A stretch of 64,000 nucleotides of DNA from NCBI RefSeq assembly GCF_000021925.1, contig NC_011830.1, forward strand, positions 5,215,135 to 5,279,134, given 5' to 3'. Position numbers and translations under genes: made by a program. The notes beneath the pieces are model-generated. The model saw nothing but the letters and a program-made list of their open reading frames with translations, did no database searches and was not told the origin of the DNA. Positions 16,006 to 24,668 of this stretch are shown in pieces. How positions within the stretch are numbered: position 1 is the first letter of the stretch; each line of letters begins with the position of its first letter. Source of the stretch: Desulfitobacterium hafniense DCB-2. Lineage in GTDB: Bacteria; Bacillota; Desulfitobacteriia; Desulfitobacteriales; Desulfitobacteriaceae.

Positions 16006-18054
16006 CTAAATATCTTCGGAGAAAATCTGATAAATTGGGGCCCCTTCGCATTGGGCAGGGAACCGCAATCCGAGCAGTACGGAAACTGAAGGTGCTACAT
16101 CAACTTGGCGGATGACCCGCTCTGTGGTAAATCCTGATTTAATACCACTGCCGGCCGCCACGAAAATGGGGGAAACAGATGTTTCGAAATATCCTTCGGA
16201 AGTGGAGATGCTATCTCCATGCAATCGGTTGTATCCTTCTTCGATGGAGAAGAAAATATCACCGCACTCCGGGCCATTGGTGCCGATCAGCACAGCATCC
16301 TTATTTCTCAGGCAGATGCCGACCACACGCTTGCCGGTTCTCTCATCCCGGTAGTTATACAAATCGGAGATGAGCTGCTCCTCTAAATCATACTTATCTT
16401 TCGGATCCACAATCCCGTATTTATCCCGGCCCTTAAGATTGATATAAATGTAGTTGCTGCGGATCTGGACAGCCCTGGTTTTTTCCCAATCCACTTCTCT
16501 GAGGGAGTTGCCGTTTTCATCTTTTTTCATGACGGTGTAACCCAGATCTTCCATGACCTTGGTGTTAAGGCCGCCGTATTCTCCCAGAATGGGAGGTACG
16601 TTTTCCCCAACAATCAGACCATGATCACTGACGATCAGCACTGTCCAGCCCTCGTCCAGCAGATGAAGGAATTCCCCGAAATAATCGTCGGTTTGGGTAT
16701 AGAACTTTTCGATGAACCCTTGGTAAACTACTTCATCTGTGTGATCCCATGGCGGCAGGGTCTTGCCCAGATGCCATAACTGGTGACCGGCACAATCGAT
16801 ATTATGAAGATGGGAGAATACGACTTCATACCCTTTTTCTTTAATGCAATGATTGAGACAATCTGCCTGCCACTTATCGTAGATTGCCCAGGAAGGTTCA
16901 AAGATTTCCCGAACCAATTCAGCATCTTCTCCGCCAATCAGGCTGACCGGCGGGACATGACCGACATTGTTCACAATATCCTGATAAAGGTCTTTGGTAT
17001 GCCATAATTGATCATTGCTGATATCAAGAGCATTGCTGATCCAGACTCTCACGTTATTACCCGCCGGATCAAGTTCTAAGATCTTCATGGAACGGCAGGC
17101 AGGTTTAGTGACTTCTTTTTTGGTCACATCATCAATAATGCCTGTTACCATTTTGTCTTTCTCTAAAATAACGATGGGCTGTTCCGCTTTTTTGTTCTTG
17201 TAAACAGCTACTCGATCGTATTCTCCGTTTTCATTCTTGAGAATCAAAGCAGGGCGTCTTACGATACCGCCGGAGGTCAGAATCGTGAATTCTTTAGCTC
17301 CTTCCGGGGCATTGCTCCAGCCTGTCGCCTCCTTGAGAGGAGAGTTGACAATATCATAGGCTACTTTACTGCCGATCACCACTTCGGTATCTTCATCATC
17401 CATGACATAGGTACGGATTTCACCGCCTTGGCGGGCAGTATCACCCCACCAAAGTTCCATCATTTCATCATCGACTTCATCATCCAAAGTATCTTCCAAA
17501 TCCGTAATAATGCAGCCTACCCCTGCCGGCTTATCTACTCTTGGTGCATAGCGGACTTCTTTAATCTCCGGTGAGGCTACAATGACTTTTTCCCAGTCAA
17601 GCTGGGCAACACCCATGTTGACAGAACCGGGCTGGGTACCATCGACCACACTTAAATTTTCACTGTGGGAGGTTGGGGGCCAGGAGCTCCCCGGCCAATG
17701 CCAGACCAGAGTCTTCAGGCCGGCTTCAGAAGTAATATTCCAGATTTGTTCTGCAGTGCAATTGCGGGAGTCCATATTGTAAACCACCGCGTCCAGGCTT
17801 TCCGGCGATTGTCTCCAATAACAGGTGATGCCGTGAGTTCCCGGATAAGCGCCTGTAGCAAGAGTCGTCCAACAAGGTGGTGTAATGGTTGGAATAGCTC
17901 CCAGAAGCTGTAAATCCTTTCTGGCTGATCCCTTGGCAATAAATTTTTCTAAATTAGGCATTTTCCCTTCAGCCAAGTATTTGCGACTAATTCTTGGGTC
18001 CATACCGTCGACCCCTAGCACCAATAGTTTATCGGTTAGTGCCGCTCTCTTCAT
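16006..18054 (-). CDS. Alkaline-phosphatase superfamily phosphodiesterase/nucleotide pyrophosphatase
   Basis: 682 aa of the type I phosphodiesterase/nucleotide pyrophosphatase family. Metal and nucleophile sites are visible: LVLGVDGMDPR at the N-terminus, TPPCWTTLATGAYPGTHGI carrying the Thr nucleophile, DCAGHQLWH and VLIVSDHG. No signal peptide is seen, so it is probably cytoplasmic. It lies between the choline-type transporter and a LysR gene. Release of choline from a phosphodiester such as glycerophosphocholine is a reasonable idea but not proven by sequence. ATG 18054 is preferred to ATG 18063 because AAAGGAG is only one base from the latter. Confidence 0.82.
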   Translation of the reverse strand: MKRAALTDKLLVLGVDGMDPRISRKYLAEGKMPNLEKFIAKGSARKDLQLLGAIPTITPPCWTTLATGAYPGTHGITCYWRQSPESLDAVVYNMDSRNCTAEQIWNITSEAGLKTLVWHWPGSSWPPTSHSENLSVVDGTQPGSVNMGVAQLDWEKVIVASPEIKEVRYAPRVDKPAGVGCIITDLEDTLDDEVDDEMMELWWGDTARQGGEIRTYVMDDEDTEVVIGSKVAYDIVNSPLKEATGWSNAPEGAKEFTILTSGGIVRRPALILKNENGEYDRVAVYKNKKAEQPIVILEKDKMVTGIIDDVTKKEVTKPACRSMKILELDPAGNNVRVWISNALDISNDQLWHTKDLYQDIVNNVGHVPPVSLIGGEDAELVREIFEPSWAIYDKWQADCLNHCIKEKGYEVVFSHLHNIDCAGHQLWHLGKTLPPWDHTDEVVYQGFIEKFYTQTDDYFGEFLHLLDEGWTVLIVSDHGLIVGENVPPILGEYGGLNTKVMEDLGYTVMKKDENGNSLREVDWEKTRAVQIRSNYIYINLKGRDKYGIVDPKDKYDLEEQLISDLYNYRDERTGKRVVGICLRNKDAVLIGTNGPECGDIFFSIEEGYNRLHGDSISTSEGYFETSVSPIFVAAGSGIKSGFTTERVIRQVDVAPSVSVLLGLRFPAQCEGAPIYQIFSEDI

Positions 18055-18139
18055 AGATTTCATACTCCTTTTATAAATTTTGCTTCGTCTCCAACTATCT
18101 GCTGAATCTTCGGCAAGGTGTCCTCACATTTATTTAATA

Positions 18140-18159
18140 GTGAACGTGTTATCGTTCAC
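18140..18159. promoter_or_regulatory. Operator-like palindrome between divergent phosphodiesterase and LysR genes
   Basis: GTGAACG (18140-18146) and CGTTCAC (18153-18159) form a perfect 7-bp dyad with a 6-bp centre. It lies in the 490-bp divergent intergenic region, about 80 bp upstream of the phosphodiesterase gene. A LysR or other dimeric regulator is the natural candidate. Apart from this and the LysR promoter at 18440-18468 I see no feature in the 18064-18546 gap. Confidence 0.5.
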
Positions 18160-18439
18160 CAGGGAAGAGCTCAGGAAGTTTGTTAAGAGCATCTGCCTGC
18201 TCATAATTTTCCATAATTCCCCCAACTCAGAAATTTCCCACAATGAGGAAGCCCCTGATACCTACTGATTTTTTATCCCTCCTTGGTCAAATAATTGGAT
18301 CTTTGATTGTTCTTGTGATATCTTTTACTTGCCCACATTATAAGCAATCCTTTTTTTCCTGTAAAATACTTAATGATTATGCCCCCTATAACCAACACAT
18401 TAAACAATTATAATTTTTGCTAATACTGCTTATTGAGTA

Positions 18440-18468
18440 TTGTTATTTTAATCTCAAATTCGTATAAT
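18440..18468 (+). promoter_or_regulatory. Predicted promoter of the LysR gene
   Basis: TTGTTA (18440-18445), a 17-bp spacer and TATAAT (18463-18468) lie 79 bp upstream of the LysR start on the plus strand. The area is strongly AT-rich. Confidence 0.65.
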
Positions 18469-18546
18469 TTAGTCAGGCTCAGTCCGCGGGTTTATTCAAA
18501 GTAAAAATACCCTATAAAAGGTAAATACTAGAAGAAGGTAATTAAA

Positions 18547-19458
18547 ATGCGTCTAGAACAATTAATGTATTTAGTTGCAGTCAACGAATCTAAGTCCATT
18601 TCCCTTGCCGCGGAACGTTCCCACATTTCGCAGCCTGCTCTTAGTTCTGCTATCAGTAAGCTCGAAGATGAACTTGGTGTAGTTCTGTTAAAAAGGACAA
18701 ATTCTGGCGCTTATTTAACGGACGTGGGGGAGCTCATTATCGTCAAGGCTAAGGAAGTGCTAAGCGGAATTGACGATATTAAAGCCATTGCCCACGGTAA
18801 CTCCCTTGTGCTCAATGGCAATATATCTATTGCCGCCGATCCTGGCGTCAACATTACGATCATGCCAGATATACTGACTACTTTCAAGTACAATCATCCG
18901 AAAGTCAATGTTTTGCTTAAAGTGGGAGAATCCAATAATATCTTGCAGGACATTGAAAAGGGGAAGGCGGATTTTGGTATAATTTTAAGTACCGATGCCT
19001 TTCGCAAATCAAAGGATATGCAATCTATCGAACTCTTTGCCGATGAATTTGTCGTGATTACAGGGAGCAATCGTAAATTGGCTTCTGAATCGACTATAAC
19101 ACTGAAAAGAGCCTTATCCTTGCCCATTCTTCTGTACAACACCGAGTACATTACTGAATGTGGTGTATCAAGTCTGCTGCAAAAACACGGCTCTTTCAAC
19201 GTCTCGTATCGGGTCGATAATTTAGAGATGATGGAAAAGATCCTGACACAGGGAGAGGCTATTGCTTTTGTCCCTAAGTTTATGGCTGATGAGTATATGA
19301 AAACCAGTAAAATAAAAAAAATCCCGCTCAGTGATGCCCGTTTGGATGTATCCGTAGTCTTAATTTGGTCGGATCGCCATCATCTTTGCATGATTGAAAA
19401 GGAATTTATCAGAGTCATCAGGGCCACCTGTTCCCGGAAAGCAGAAGTCAGGTCCTAG
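18547..19458 (+). CDS. LysR-family transcriptional regulator
   Basis: 303 aa. The N-terminal winged helix (MRLEQLMYLVAVNESKSISLAAERSHISQPALSSAISKLEDEL region, residues 1-60) and the C-terminal periplasmic-binding-like effector domain are both present. It is transcribed away from the phosphodiesterase, BCCT and microcompartment genes, the usual layout when a LysR protein controls a divergent neighbour. The effector could be choline or a product (inference). ATG start with AGAAGGTAATTAAA. One of only three plus-strand genes in the window. Confidence 0.93.
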   Translation: MRLEQLMYLVAVNESKSISLAAERSHISQPALSSAISKLEDELGVVLLKRTNSGAYLTDVGELIIVKAKEVLSGIDDIKAIAHGNSLVLNGNISIAADPGVNITIMPDILTTFKYNHPKVNVLLKVGESNNILQDIEKGKADFGIILSTDAFRKSKDMQSIELFADEFVVITGSNRKLASESTITLKRALSLPILLYNTEYITECGVSSLLQKHGSFNVSYRVDNLEMMEKILTQGEAIAFVPKFMADEYMKTSKIKKIPLSDARLDVSVVLIWSDRHHLCMIEKEFIRVIRATCSRKAEVRS

Positions 19459-19481
19459 TAAGGCAAGGCCTGGTTTTTAAT

Positions 19482-19515
19482 GCTGAGATAACTTTGTTTA
19501 TCTCAGCTTATTTAT
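19482..19515 (+). terminator. Terminator after the LysR gene
   Basis: GCTGAGATAA (19482-19491) pairs with TTATCTCAGC (19498-19507), followed by TTATTTAT. It separates the gene from the convergent second LysR gene. Confidence 0.8.
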
Positions 19516-19595
19516 GTCGATGACGAAAGCTGCACTTATGGGGGGCATATCTACAATGTATTTTACTTTTCCCGCCGAAGCATGTTAAATGTTTC

Positions 19596-20483
19596 TCATG
19601 AGGGTAAAATGATACTCTCGACAAATTTCTTAGCTGCAGGTGTCAATGGGACACTTTTTAGATAACATAAGCCGATACTTCTTTTCGGAATGTCTTCTTC
19701 CAGCTTCAGCTCATACAAGCTGCCATTAGCCAGATAGTCTTCGGAAAACTCTTTAATGACACAGGCAATTCCCAAGTTTATTTTGGCAAACTCCAGCATC
19801 AGATCATAGGACCCCAGCTCAAATACGGGGGAAAGGGGAAAGCCCTCCTTTTTCAGGAAACTCTCCACATAGTTTCGGGAATTTGATTTCTCCTCCAAAA
19901 AGATCAGCGGTAGTTCCATAAGCTGCTTGAAGGGAATGGGTTTTACCGTCATGTCTTTATATTTTTCCCCGCCGACAAAGATGTCGTGAATCTCTCTGCA
20001 GGGGATGACGTACAGGCTTTCATCCTGAATCGGCAAATTGCAGATTCCTACATCTGCTTTTCCGGACTTGATAAAGTCTTGGATCTCTGTTGTCGTGCCA
20101 TTGAGTATATTGAGCTTGATGCTATGGTAGGCACTGTGGAATTCCTCCAGGTAAGGCAGCAAAAAGTAACGGGTGATGGTATCGCCAACCCCGATCCGCA
20201 ATTGTCCGGCTTTTAATTCTTTAAATTCAAGGATTTTATCTTCTGCCGCATGGATCATGCCCAGGGCGGAGTTCACATGCTCATTTAAAAGATTTCCCTC
20301 ATTGGTCAAGAGGACGCCCCTTGAGGTCCGATAAAAAAGCTGTACTTCCAATTCACTCTCCAGCTTGGCAATGGCTTGACTGACAGCCGACTGGGTCATA
20401 TAGAGTTCCTGGGCTGCTTTGGAAAAGCTTTTATTCCTGCTTACTGCATTGAAGATGCGATATAAATCTAATTTGCCAATCAT
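19596..20483 (-). CDS. LysR-family transcriptional regulator (CysL/YwfK-like)
   Basis: 295 aa. Helix-turn-helix at residues 1-60 (LYRIFNAVSRNKSFSKAAQELYMTQSAVSQAIAKL region), then an effector-binding domain. The family ranges widely in target; no specific ligand can be read here. It is divergent from the F420-ligase-like gene, with an inverted repeat AGAGTATAGT/ACTATACTCT in between, so that gene is its likely target (inference). ATG start with AAGGAGAGCTAAT. Confidence 0.92.
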   Translation of the reverse strand: MIGKLDLYRIFNAVSRNKSFSKAAQELYMTQSAVSQAIAKLESELEVQLFYRTSRGVLLTNEGNLLNEHVNSALGMIHAAEDKILEFKELKAGQLRIGVGDTITRYFLLPYLEEFHSAYHSIKLNILNGTTTEIQDFIKSGKADVGICNLPIQDESLYVIPCREIHDIFVGGEKYKDMTVKPIPFKQLMELPLIFLEEKSNSRNYVESFLKKEGFPLSPVFELGSYDLMLEFAKINLGIACVIKEFSEDYLANGSLYELKLEEDIPKRSIGLCYLKSVPLTPAAKKFVESIILPS

Positions 20484-20540
20484 ATTAGCTCTCCTTGTAT
20501 CAGATATTATGAATATTAATTTTACTTATACCCTTATTCA

Positions 20541-20595
20541 AGAGTATAGTAGAATTGATTGAAAATTTCTACTTGCTTTAGGCAGACTATACTCT
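20541..20595. promoter_or_regulatory. Inverted repeat in the divergent LysR / F420-ligase-like promoter region
   Basis: AGAGTATAGT (20541-20550) and ACTATACTCT (20586-20595) are exact complements 35 bp apart. Two half-sites upstream of a LysR-controlled gene would fit recognition and activation sites. The second arm contains TATACT, a possible -10 element for the plus-strand gene, whose ribosome binding site begins at 20601. Confidence 0.55.
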
Positions 20596-20614
20596 GATCA
20601 GAGGAGAGAGCGCA

Positions 20615-21805
20615 TTGGAAAGAGTCGTTGGAACTACAGTATGCGGACTTCGCGGGCCGATCATTAACCAAGGGTGTAATATTCAACAGATCGTTGTGGA
20701 TACTGTCCTCAATGCAGCAAAAGTTGAAGGCTTTTTGATCGAGGATCGTGATATTGTCACGATCACAGAATCCATTGTGGCCCGTGCTCAGGGAAACTAT
20801 GCTACCATTGACCATATTGCCACGGATATTAAGGCTAAATTCGACGCGGAGACGGTAGGAGTTATTTTTCCCATCCTCAGCCGCAACCGGTTTGCCGTCT
20901 GTTTACGGGGAATCGCCAAAGGGATAAAACAGGTTGTCTTAATGCTGAACTATCCCTCAGATGAAGTGGGCAACCACCTTGTGGACCTTGATAAACTGGA
21001 TGAAAAAGGCATCAATCCCTGGACCGATGTCCTGACTGAAGCTGAATTCCGCCGGCATTTCGGTTATATCAAGCATCCCTTCACCGGTATTGACTACATC
21101 GAATACTACCGAAACTTGATTGAGTCAGAAGGGGCAACCTGCCAAATCATCTTTTCCAATCATCCCAAGACTATTTTAAATTACACCGACCAGGTCTTAA
21201 CCTGTGATATTCACTCCCGCTTCCGGACCAAACGCATCCTGAAAAACAGCGGTGCTGAGAAAGTCTATGGCCTCGATGAGATTTTGACCGAATCCATCAA
21301 TGGCAGCGGCTGTAACGAAAAGTACGGCCTCCTGGGGTCCAATAAAGCAACCGAAGAGCGGGTCAAGCTATTCCCGAATAACTGTCAGCCTATCGTTGAC
21401 GGCATTCAGGCGGAAATCAAAGCACAAACGGGTAAAACAGTGGAGGTCATGGTTTACGGTGACGGAGCCTTTAAAGATCCCGTCGGGAAGATCTGGGAGC
21501 TGGCCGATCCGGTGGTTTCCCCCGCTTATACTGCCGGGCTTGACGGCACGCCCAACGAAGTGAAATTAAAATACCTGGCCGACAATAATTTCTCCCATCT
21601 TTGCGGAGAGGACCAGAAACTGGCTATCTCAGAGTATATTCAAAATAAATGTGAGGATCTGGTCGGGTCCATGGAAGCTCAAGGGACCACTCCCCGCAGG
21701 CTGACGGATCTCATCGGTTCCTTATCGGATTTAACCTCCGGCAGCGGCGATAAAGGGACACCTATTGTCTATATCAAAGGCTATTTTGATAATTATACAA
21801 AATAA
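20615..21805 (+). CDS. Coenzyme F420:L-glutamate ligase (CofE)-like protein
   Basis: 396 aa. The N-terminal half resembles CofE, with DRDIVTITESIVARAQGNYA and IFPILSRNRFAVCLRGIAKG. The C-terminal half is an extension conserved in clostridial homologues. CofE adds glutamate to coenzyme F420 precursors, but Firmicutes of this type are not known to make F420, and no other F420 gene is seen. The real substrate is therefore unknown. TTG start with GAGGAGAG. Monocistronic, ending at a hairpin at 21822. Confidence 0.75.
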   Translation: MERVVGTTVCGLRGPIINQGCNIQQIVVDTVLNAAKVEGFLIEDRDIVTITESIVARAQGNYATIDHIATDIKAKFDAETVGVIFPILSRNRFAVCLRGIAKGIKQVVLMLNYPSDEVGNHLVDLDKLDEKGINPWTDVLTEAEFRRHFGYIKHPFTGIDYIEYYRNLIESEGATCQIIFSNHPKTILNYTDQVLTCDIHSRFRTKRILKNSGAEKVYGLDEILTESINGSGCNEKYGLLGSNKATEERVKLFPNNCQPIVDGIQAEIKAQTGKTVEVMVYGDGAFKDPVGKIWELADPVVSPAYTAGLDGTPNEVKLKYLADNNFSHLCGEDQKLAISEYIQNKCEDLVGSMEAQGTTPRRLTDLIGSLSDLTSGSGDKGTPIVYIKGYFDNYTK

Positions 21806-21821
21806 TAAAGCACTAAAAAGA

Positions 21822-21858
21822 AACCCTGGCCGCTCCTTGGAGTGACCAGGGTTCTTTG
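21822..21858 (+). terminator. Terminator after the CofE-like gene
   Basis: AACCCTGG (21822-21829) pairs with CCAGGGTT (21846-21853), followed by CTTTG. The T-run is weak. Confidence 0.7.
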
Positions 21859-21865
21859 CGCTGGT

Positions 21866-21889
21866 AAATTCCCAAGCGCTTGGGAATTT
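21866..21889. repeat. Perfect 24-bp palindrome, REP-like
   Basis: The 24 bases centred on CAAGCGCTTG read the same on both strands. A second perfect 24-bp palindrome begins 57 bp further on. Between them is GGGGACAGGTCCTG, a motif often seen around bacterial REP-type elements (recalled, not checked). Confidence 0.8.
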
Positions 21890-21922
21890 CGGGGGGAATC
21901 AAGGGGACAGGTCCTGTTTTTC

Positions 21923-21946
21923 AAATTTCCAAACGTTTGGAAATTT
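21923..21946. repeat. Second perfect 24-bp palindrome, REP-like
   Basis: Twenty-four bases centred on CAAACGTTTG form an exact palindrome with AAATTT ends. It shares the AAATT..CCAA..TTGG..AATTT layout with the element at 21866 but differs in the core, so they are related rather than identical. It lies between a terminator and the end of rlmH. Confidence 0.8.
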
Positions 21947-21976
21947 CAGTTTGGATAAGTTCCTCTATTCTCCTCT

Positions 21977-22459
21977 CTATTTATGATAAGGCTCCCCCTT
22001 GCTGATGCGCATGGCCCGATAGATCTGCTCCAGCAGCATCAGCCTCATCAGAGGGTGGGGGAAAGTCAGACGGGAAAAAGACCAGCGGTAATCCGCTCTT
22101 TTCCTTACTTCCCCAGAGACCCCCAAGGAACCGCCGATGATAAAAGTTACGCTGCTTTTTCCCATTAAGGCAAGTTCATCCATATATTCAGAGAAGTCCG
22201 GCGAAGTGAATTCTTTTCCCTGCAAATCAAGGAGAATAACATGCTCCTGAGGGCCGATCCCTTTCAGAAGCCGTTCACCTTCTCTATCTTTGACCCGCTC
22301 TTCATCAGCGGCGGAAAGACGCTCCGGACAAGGTTCATCGGCAATCTCCGTCATCTCCAGGCGGATATAAGCACTTAAACGCTTAGCATATTCCTTAATC
22401 CCTTCCATAAGGAATCTTTCCCGGATCTTTCCTACCGCCACGATCTTAATCTGCAGCAT
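21977..22459 (-). CDS. rlmH: RlmH, 23S rRNA (pseudouridine1915-N3)-methyltransferase
   Basis: A 160-aa SPOUT methyltransferase, full length. It has the N-terminal LQIKIVAVGKIRERF, the glycine loop ITFIIGGSLGVS-like VTFIIGGSLGVSGEV, and the C-terminal LTFPHPLMRLMLLEQIYRAMRISKGEPYHK region, which includes the invariant SAM-binding knot and C-terminal His/Lys residues. It follows htrA and walJ, the same order as the yyc cluster in Bacillus. ATG start; AAGGAG lies somewhat far upstream. Confidence 0.96.
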   Translation of the reverse strand: MLQIKIVAVGKIRERFLMEGIKEYAKRLSAYIRLEMTEIADEPCPERLSAADEERVKDREGERLLKGIGPQEHVILLDLQGKEFTSPDFSEYMDELALMGKSSVTFIIGGSLGVSGEVRKRADYRWSFSRLTFPHPLMRLMLLEQIYRAMRISKGEPYHK

Positions 22460-22502
22460 TGTGATATGATACTCCTTACTGATTTACATTATATTATGTA
22501 AA

Positions 22503-22538
22503 AAACAAAGGGAGGGTGATCACTGCTCATATCCTCCC
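22503..22538 (-). terminator. Terminator after htrA
   Basis: CCTCCC (22533-22538) pairs with GGGAGG (22510-22515), followed on the minus strand by TTTGTTTTTT. Placed between htrA and rlmH. Confidence 0.65.
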
Positions 22539-22566
22539 CCCAATTATATAGCTACCCTGAATCTAT

Positions 22567-23724
22567 TTAGTTGGCGATGATCTCAACCAATTTCACCTGA
22601 ACATCGGTATTTTGCCCATTACGGTAATAGGTCACCGTAACGGTATCTCCCGGTTTAAACTTAAATAACTCATGGGTTAACTCCAGGGAGCTCCTGACCG
22701 TGACTCCCTCAATCTTCACCAGAACATCCCCGGCCTGGATACCGGCTTGAGCCGCCGGGCCGCTGGGGTCCACATTGGAGATATAGGCACCGGCAGGCCA
22801 ACCTCTTTGGGCCGCCCATTCGGGTGTGTAGCGGGTGTCGATGGAGACCAGAAATCCGGGATGACTGAAGTAACCTTTGGCAATCAGCTGTTCGATAACG
22901 GGTATGGCATCCGTAATCGGGATGGCAAAGCCCATGCCCTCAAAACCGGCTTCCGCATTCTTAGCTGAATTGATCCCCACCACCTGGCCGTTGTAGTTGA
23001 CCAGAGGACCACCGCTATTGCCTGGGTTGATGGCAGCATCGGTCTGAATTAAGTTAAAACTGGACTCTCCCTCGATTAACAAAATCCGGTTCTTGGCCGA
23101 CACAACACCCTGAGTCACGGAACGGGCAAATTCCTCCCCACCGGGGTTGCCAATAGCCACTACCGGTTCCCCCACTTGGACTTGCTCCGAGTTTCCCAGC
23201 TGTGCCACGGTAAGTCCGTCCGCAGAGATTTTGAGCACCGCCAGGTCTGTACGAGGGTCCTGACCCACTAAAGTGGCCTCGGCATTTCTTCCGTCGGCCA
23301 AACTCACCATCAACTTTGAAGCATTGGCGACGACATGGTAGTTGGTAACAATATAACCATATTGGGCGTCGATGATAAAACCGGAACCTGTGCCTGCTTC
23401 AGTCAGACCGGCGCCGCCAAAAATCCGGCCCCGGGATTGAAAGTTGGCAATGCCTACGACAGCGGGTCCCACAGCTTTGGCAACCTCTACCGTTGGAAAT
23501 CCGGTAGGCTGGGTAATCGTCACCGGCGGTGCAGAGGATCCTTGGCCGAGAATGACCTCTTTTCCTCCCCCAGGCTGATTGCCATATAAAGAAGGCACTA
23601 AGGCTACGGAGATAAGGCCGCCGATGAGCGCACTGATTAAAGCCAGGGCTATCGTAGCGAAAAGTCCGGGTCTGCGCCTCTTTGCTGAATAGTCTGAGTA
23701 ATCGTTTTGATCATAATAACCCAT
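22567..23724 (-). CDS. htrA: HtrA/DegP-like membrane-anchored serine protease with PDZ domain
   Basis: 385 aa. One transmembrane helix near residues 20-45 (LFATIALALISALIGGLISVAL) anchors an extracytoplasmic trypsin-like domain. The triad is visible: His in VTNYHVVAN, Asp in DPRTDLAVLKI, Ser in NPGNSGGPL. A single PDZ domain occupies the last 90 residues (AAQAGIQAGDVLVKIEGV). Role: degradation or refolding of damaged surface proteins. It lies 20 bp after walJ, and with rlmH forms the yyc-type group. ATG start with GAGGAGG. Confidence 0.95.
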   Translation of the reverse strand: MGYYDQNDYSDYSAKRRRPGLFATIALALISALIGGLISVALVPSLYGNQPGGGKEVILGQGSSAPPVTITQPTGFPTVEVAKAVGPAVVGIANFQSRGRIFGGAGLTEAGTGSGFIIDAQYGYIVTNYHVVANASKLMVSLADGRNAEATLVGQDPRTDLAVLKISADGLTVAQLGNSEQVQVGEPVVAIGNPGGEEFARSVTQGVVSAKNRILLIEGESSFNLIQTDAAINPGNSGGPLVNYNGQVVGINSAKNAEAGFEGMGFAIPITDAIPVIEQLIAKGYFSHPGFLVSIDTRYTPEWAAQRGWPAGAYISNVDPSGPAAQAGIQAGDVLVKIEGVTVRSSLELTHELFKFKPGDTVTVTYYRNGQNTDVQVKLVEIIAN

Positions 23725-23744
23725 GCCATGACCTCCTCGTCGGC

Positions 23745-24557
23745 TTAGTATTCTTCCAAAACAATCAGTTCATGCGGTGTATAGCGCGGTGCCACCCGCA
23801 ATCTTAGATCCCGGTTTTCCTTGGCCACCCGGGATTCTTTGAGTATACGCAAAATGGTGGACAGGGCCGTTTCCGGTGTATTGTTTTCGTCGCTTAAATG
23901 GGCTAAAACAATGCGCTGGGTGTTTCCCTCGATCCACTGCAGAAGGCCCTCGGCCAACTGACTGTTCTCTAAATGGCCATAATTCCCGCTGATTCGCTTT
24001 TTGAGATACCAGGGATATCCCCCTTGCCAAAGCATTTCCCGGTCGTGATTGGCCTCCACCACTAAAGCGTCACAACCTTTTAAGGCTTGATGCATCTCTT
24101 CAGTGACGATTCCCGTATCCGTAGCAATCCCAATAGCCTTGCTTCGACCCCTGACCGGCTGCTCAACCTCCACCCGCACACCGAAGCTCTCCTGACTGTC
24201 GTGGGAGGTAGGAAAGACACGGACCCGCAGGCCCGCGCAAGTAAAAGCATCCCTGACCACCACCCGTTGTTCATCCTTGAGTTTTCCTATGGAGGGATTT
24301 AACTCATCCCAGATCTTTGCCGAGGCATAAATGGGGATTTTAAGCTTGCGCGCGACAGCCCCAACCCCTTTAATATGGTCACTATGTTCATGGGTAATGA
24401 AAATTCCTTCGATTTCTGAAGGAGCTATATCGAGGATGGCTAGATTATGTAGGGTTGCCTTGAGGCTAATACCGCAATCAACAAGAAAGTTCCTCTTTTC
24501 ATGCCCCACAACAATGGAATTGCCGGAGCTCCCACTGGCCAGTGTCGCTAAATGCAC
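23745..24557 (-). CDS. walJ: WalJ/YycJ-like metallo-beta-lactamase-fold hydrolase
   Basis: 270-aa metallo-beta-lactamase-fold protein. Metal motif THEHSDHIKG near residue 55, LASGSSGNSIVVG at the N-terminus, EANHDREML and VLAHLSDENN downstream. YycJ belongs to the WalRK neighbourhood in Bacillus and is linked to coordinating cell-wall and DNA replication control; the enzymatic substrate is probably nucleic acid. The walRK genes themselves are not in the window. Start ATG with AGAGGGGAATT. Confidence 0.93.
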   Translation of the reverse strand: MHLATLASGSSGNSIVVGHEKRNFLVDCGISLKATLHNLAILDIAPSEIEGIFITHEHSDHIKGVGAVARKLKIPIYASAKIWDELNPSIGKLKDEQRVVVRDAFTCAGLRVRVFPTSHDSQESFGVRVEVEQPVRGRSKAIGIATDTGIVTEEMHQALKGCDALVVEANHDREMLWQGGYPWYLKKRISGNYGHLENSQLAEGLLQWIEGNTQRIVLAHLSDENNTPETALSTILRILKESRVAKENRDLRLRVAPRYTPHELIVLEEY

Positions 24558-24668
24558 ATAATTCCCCTCTTCCGTTTAAACAAGGATATTATATCAAATC
24601 CTTTGTCTATAAAAAACATTTTCAAAATAATTTTGCGGCAAAATACTTTAGAAATGAAAAACTGAGGC

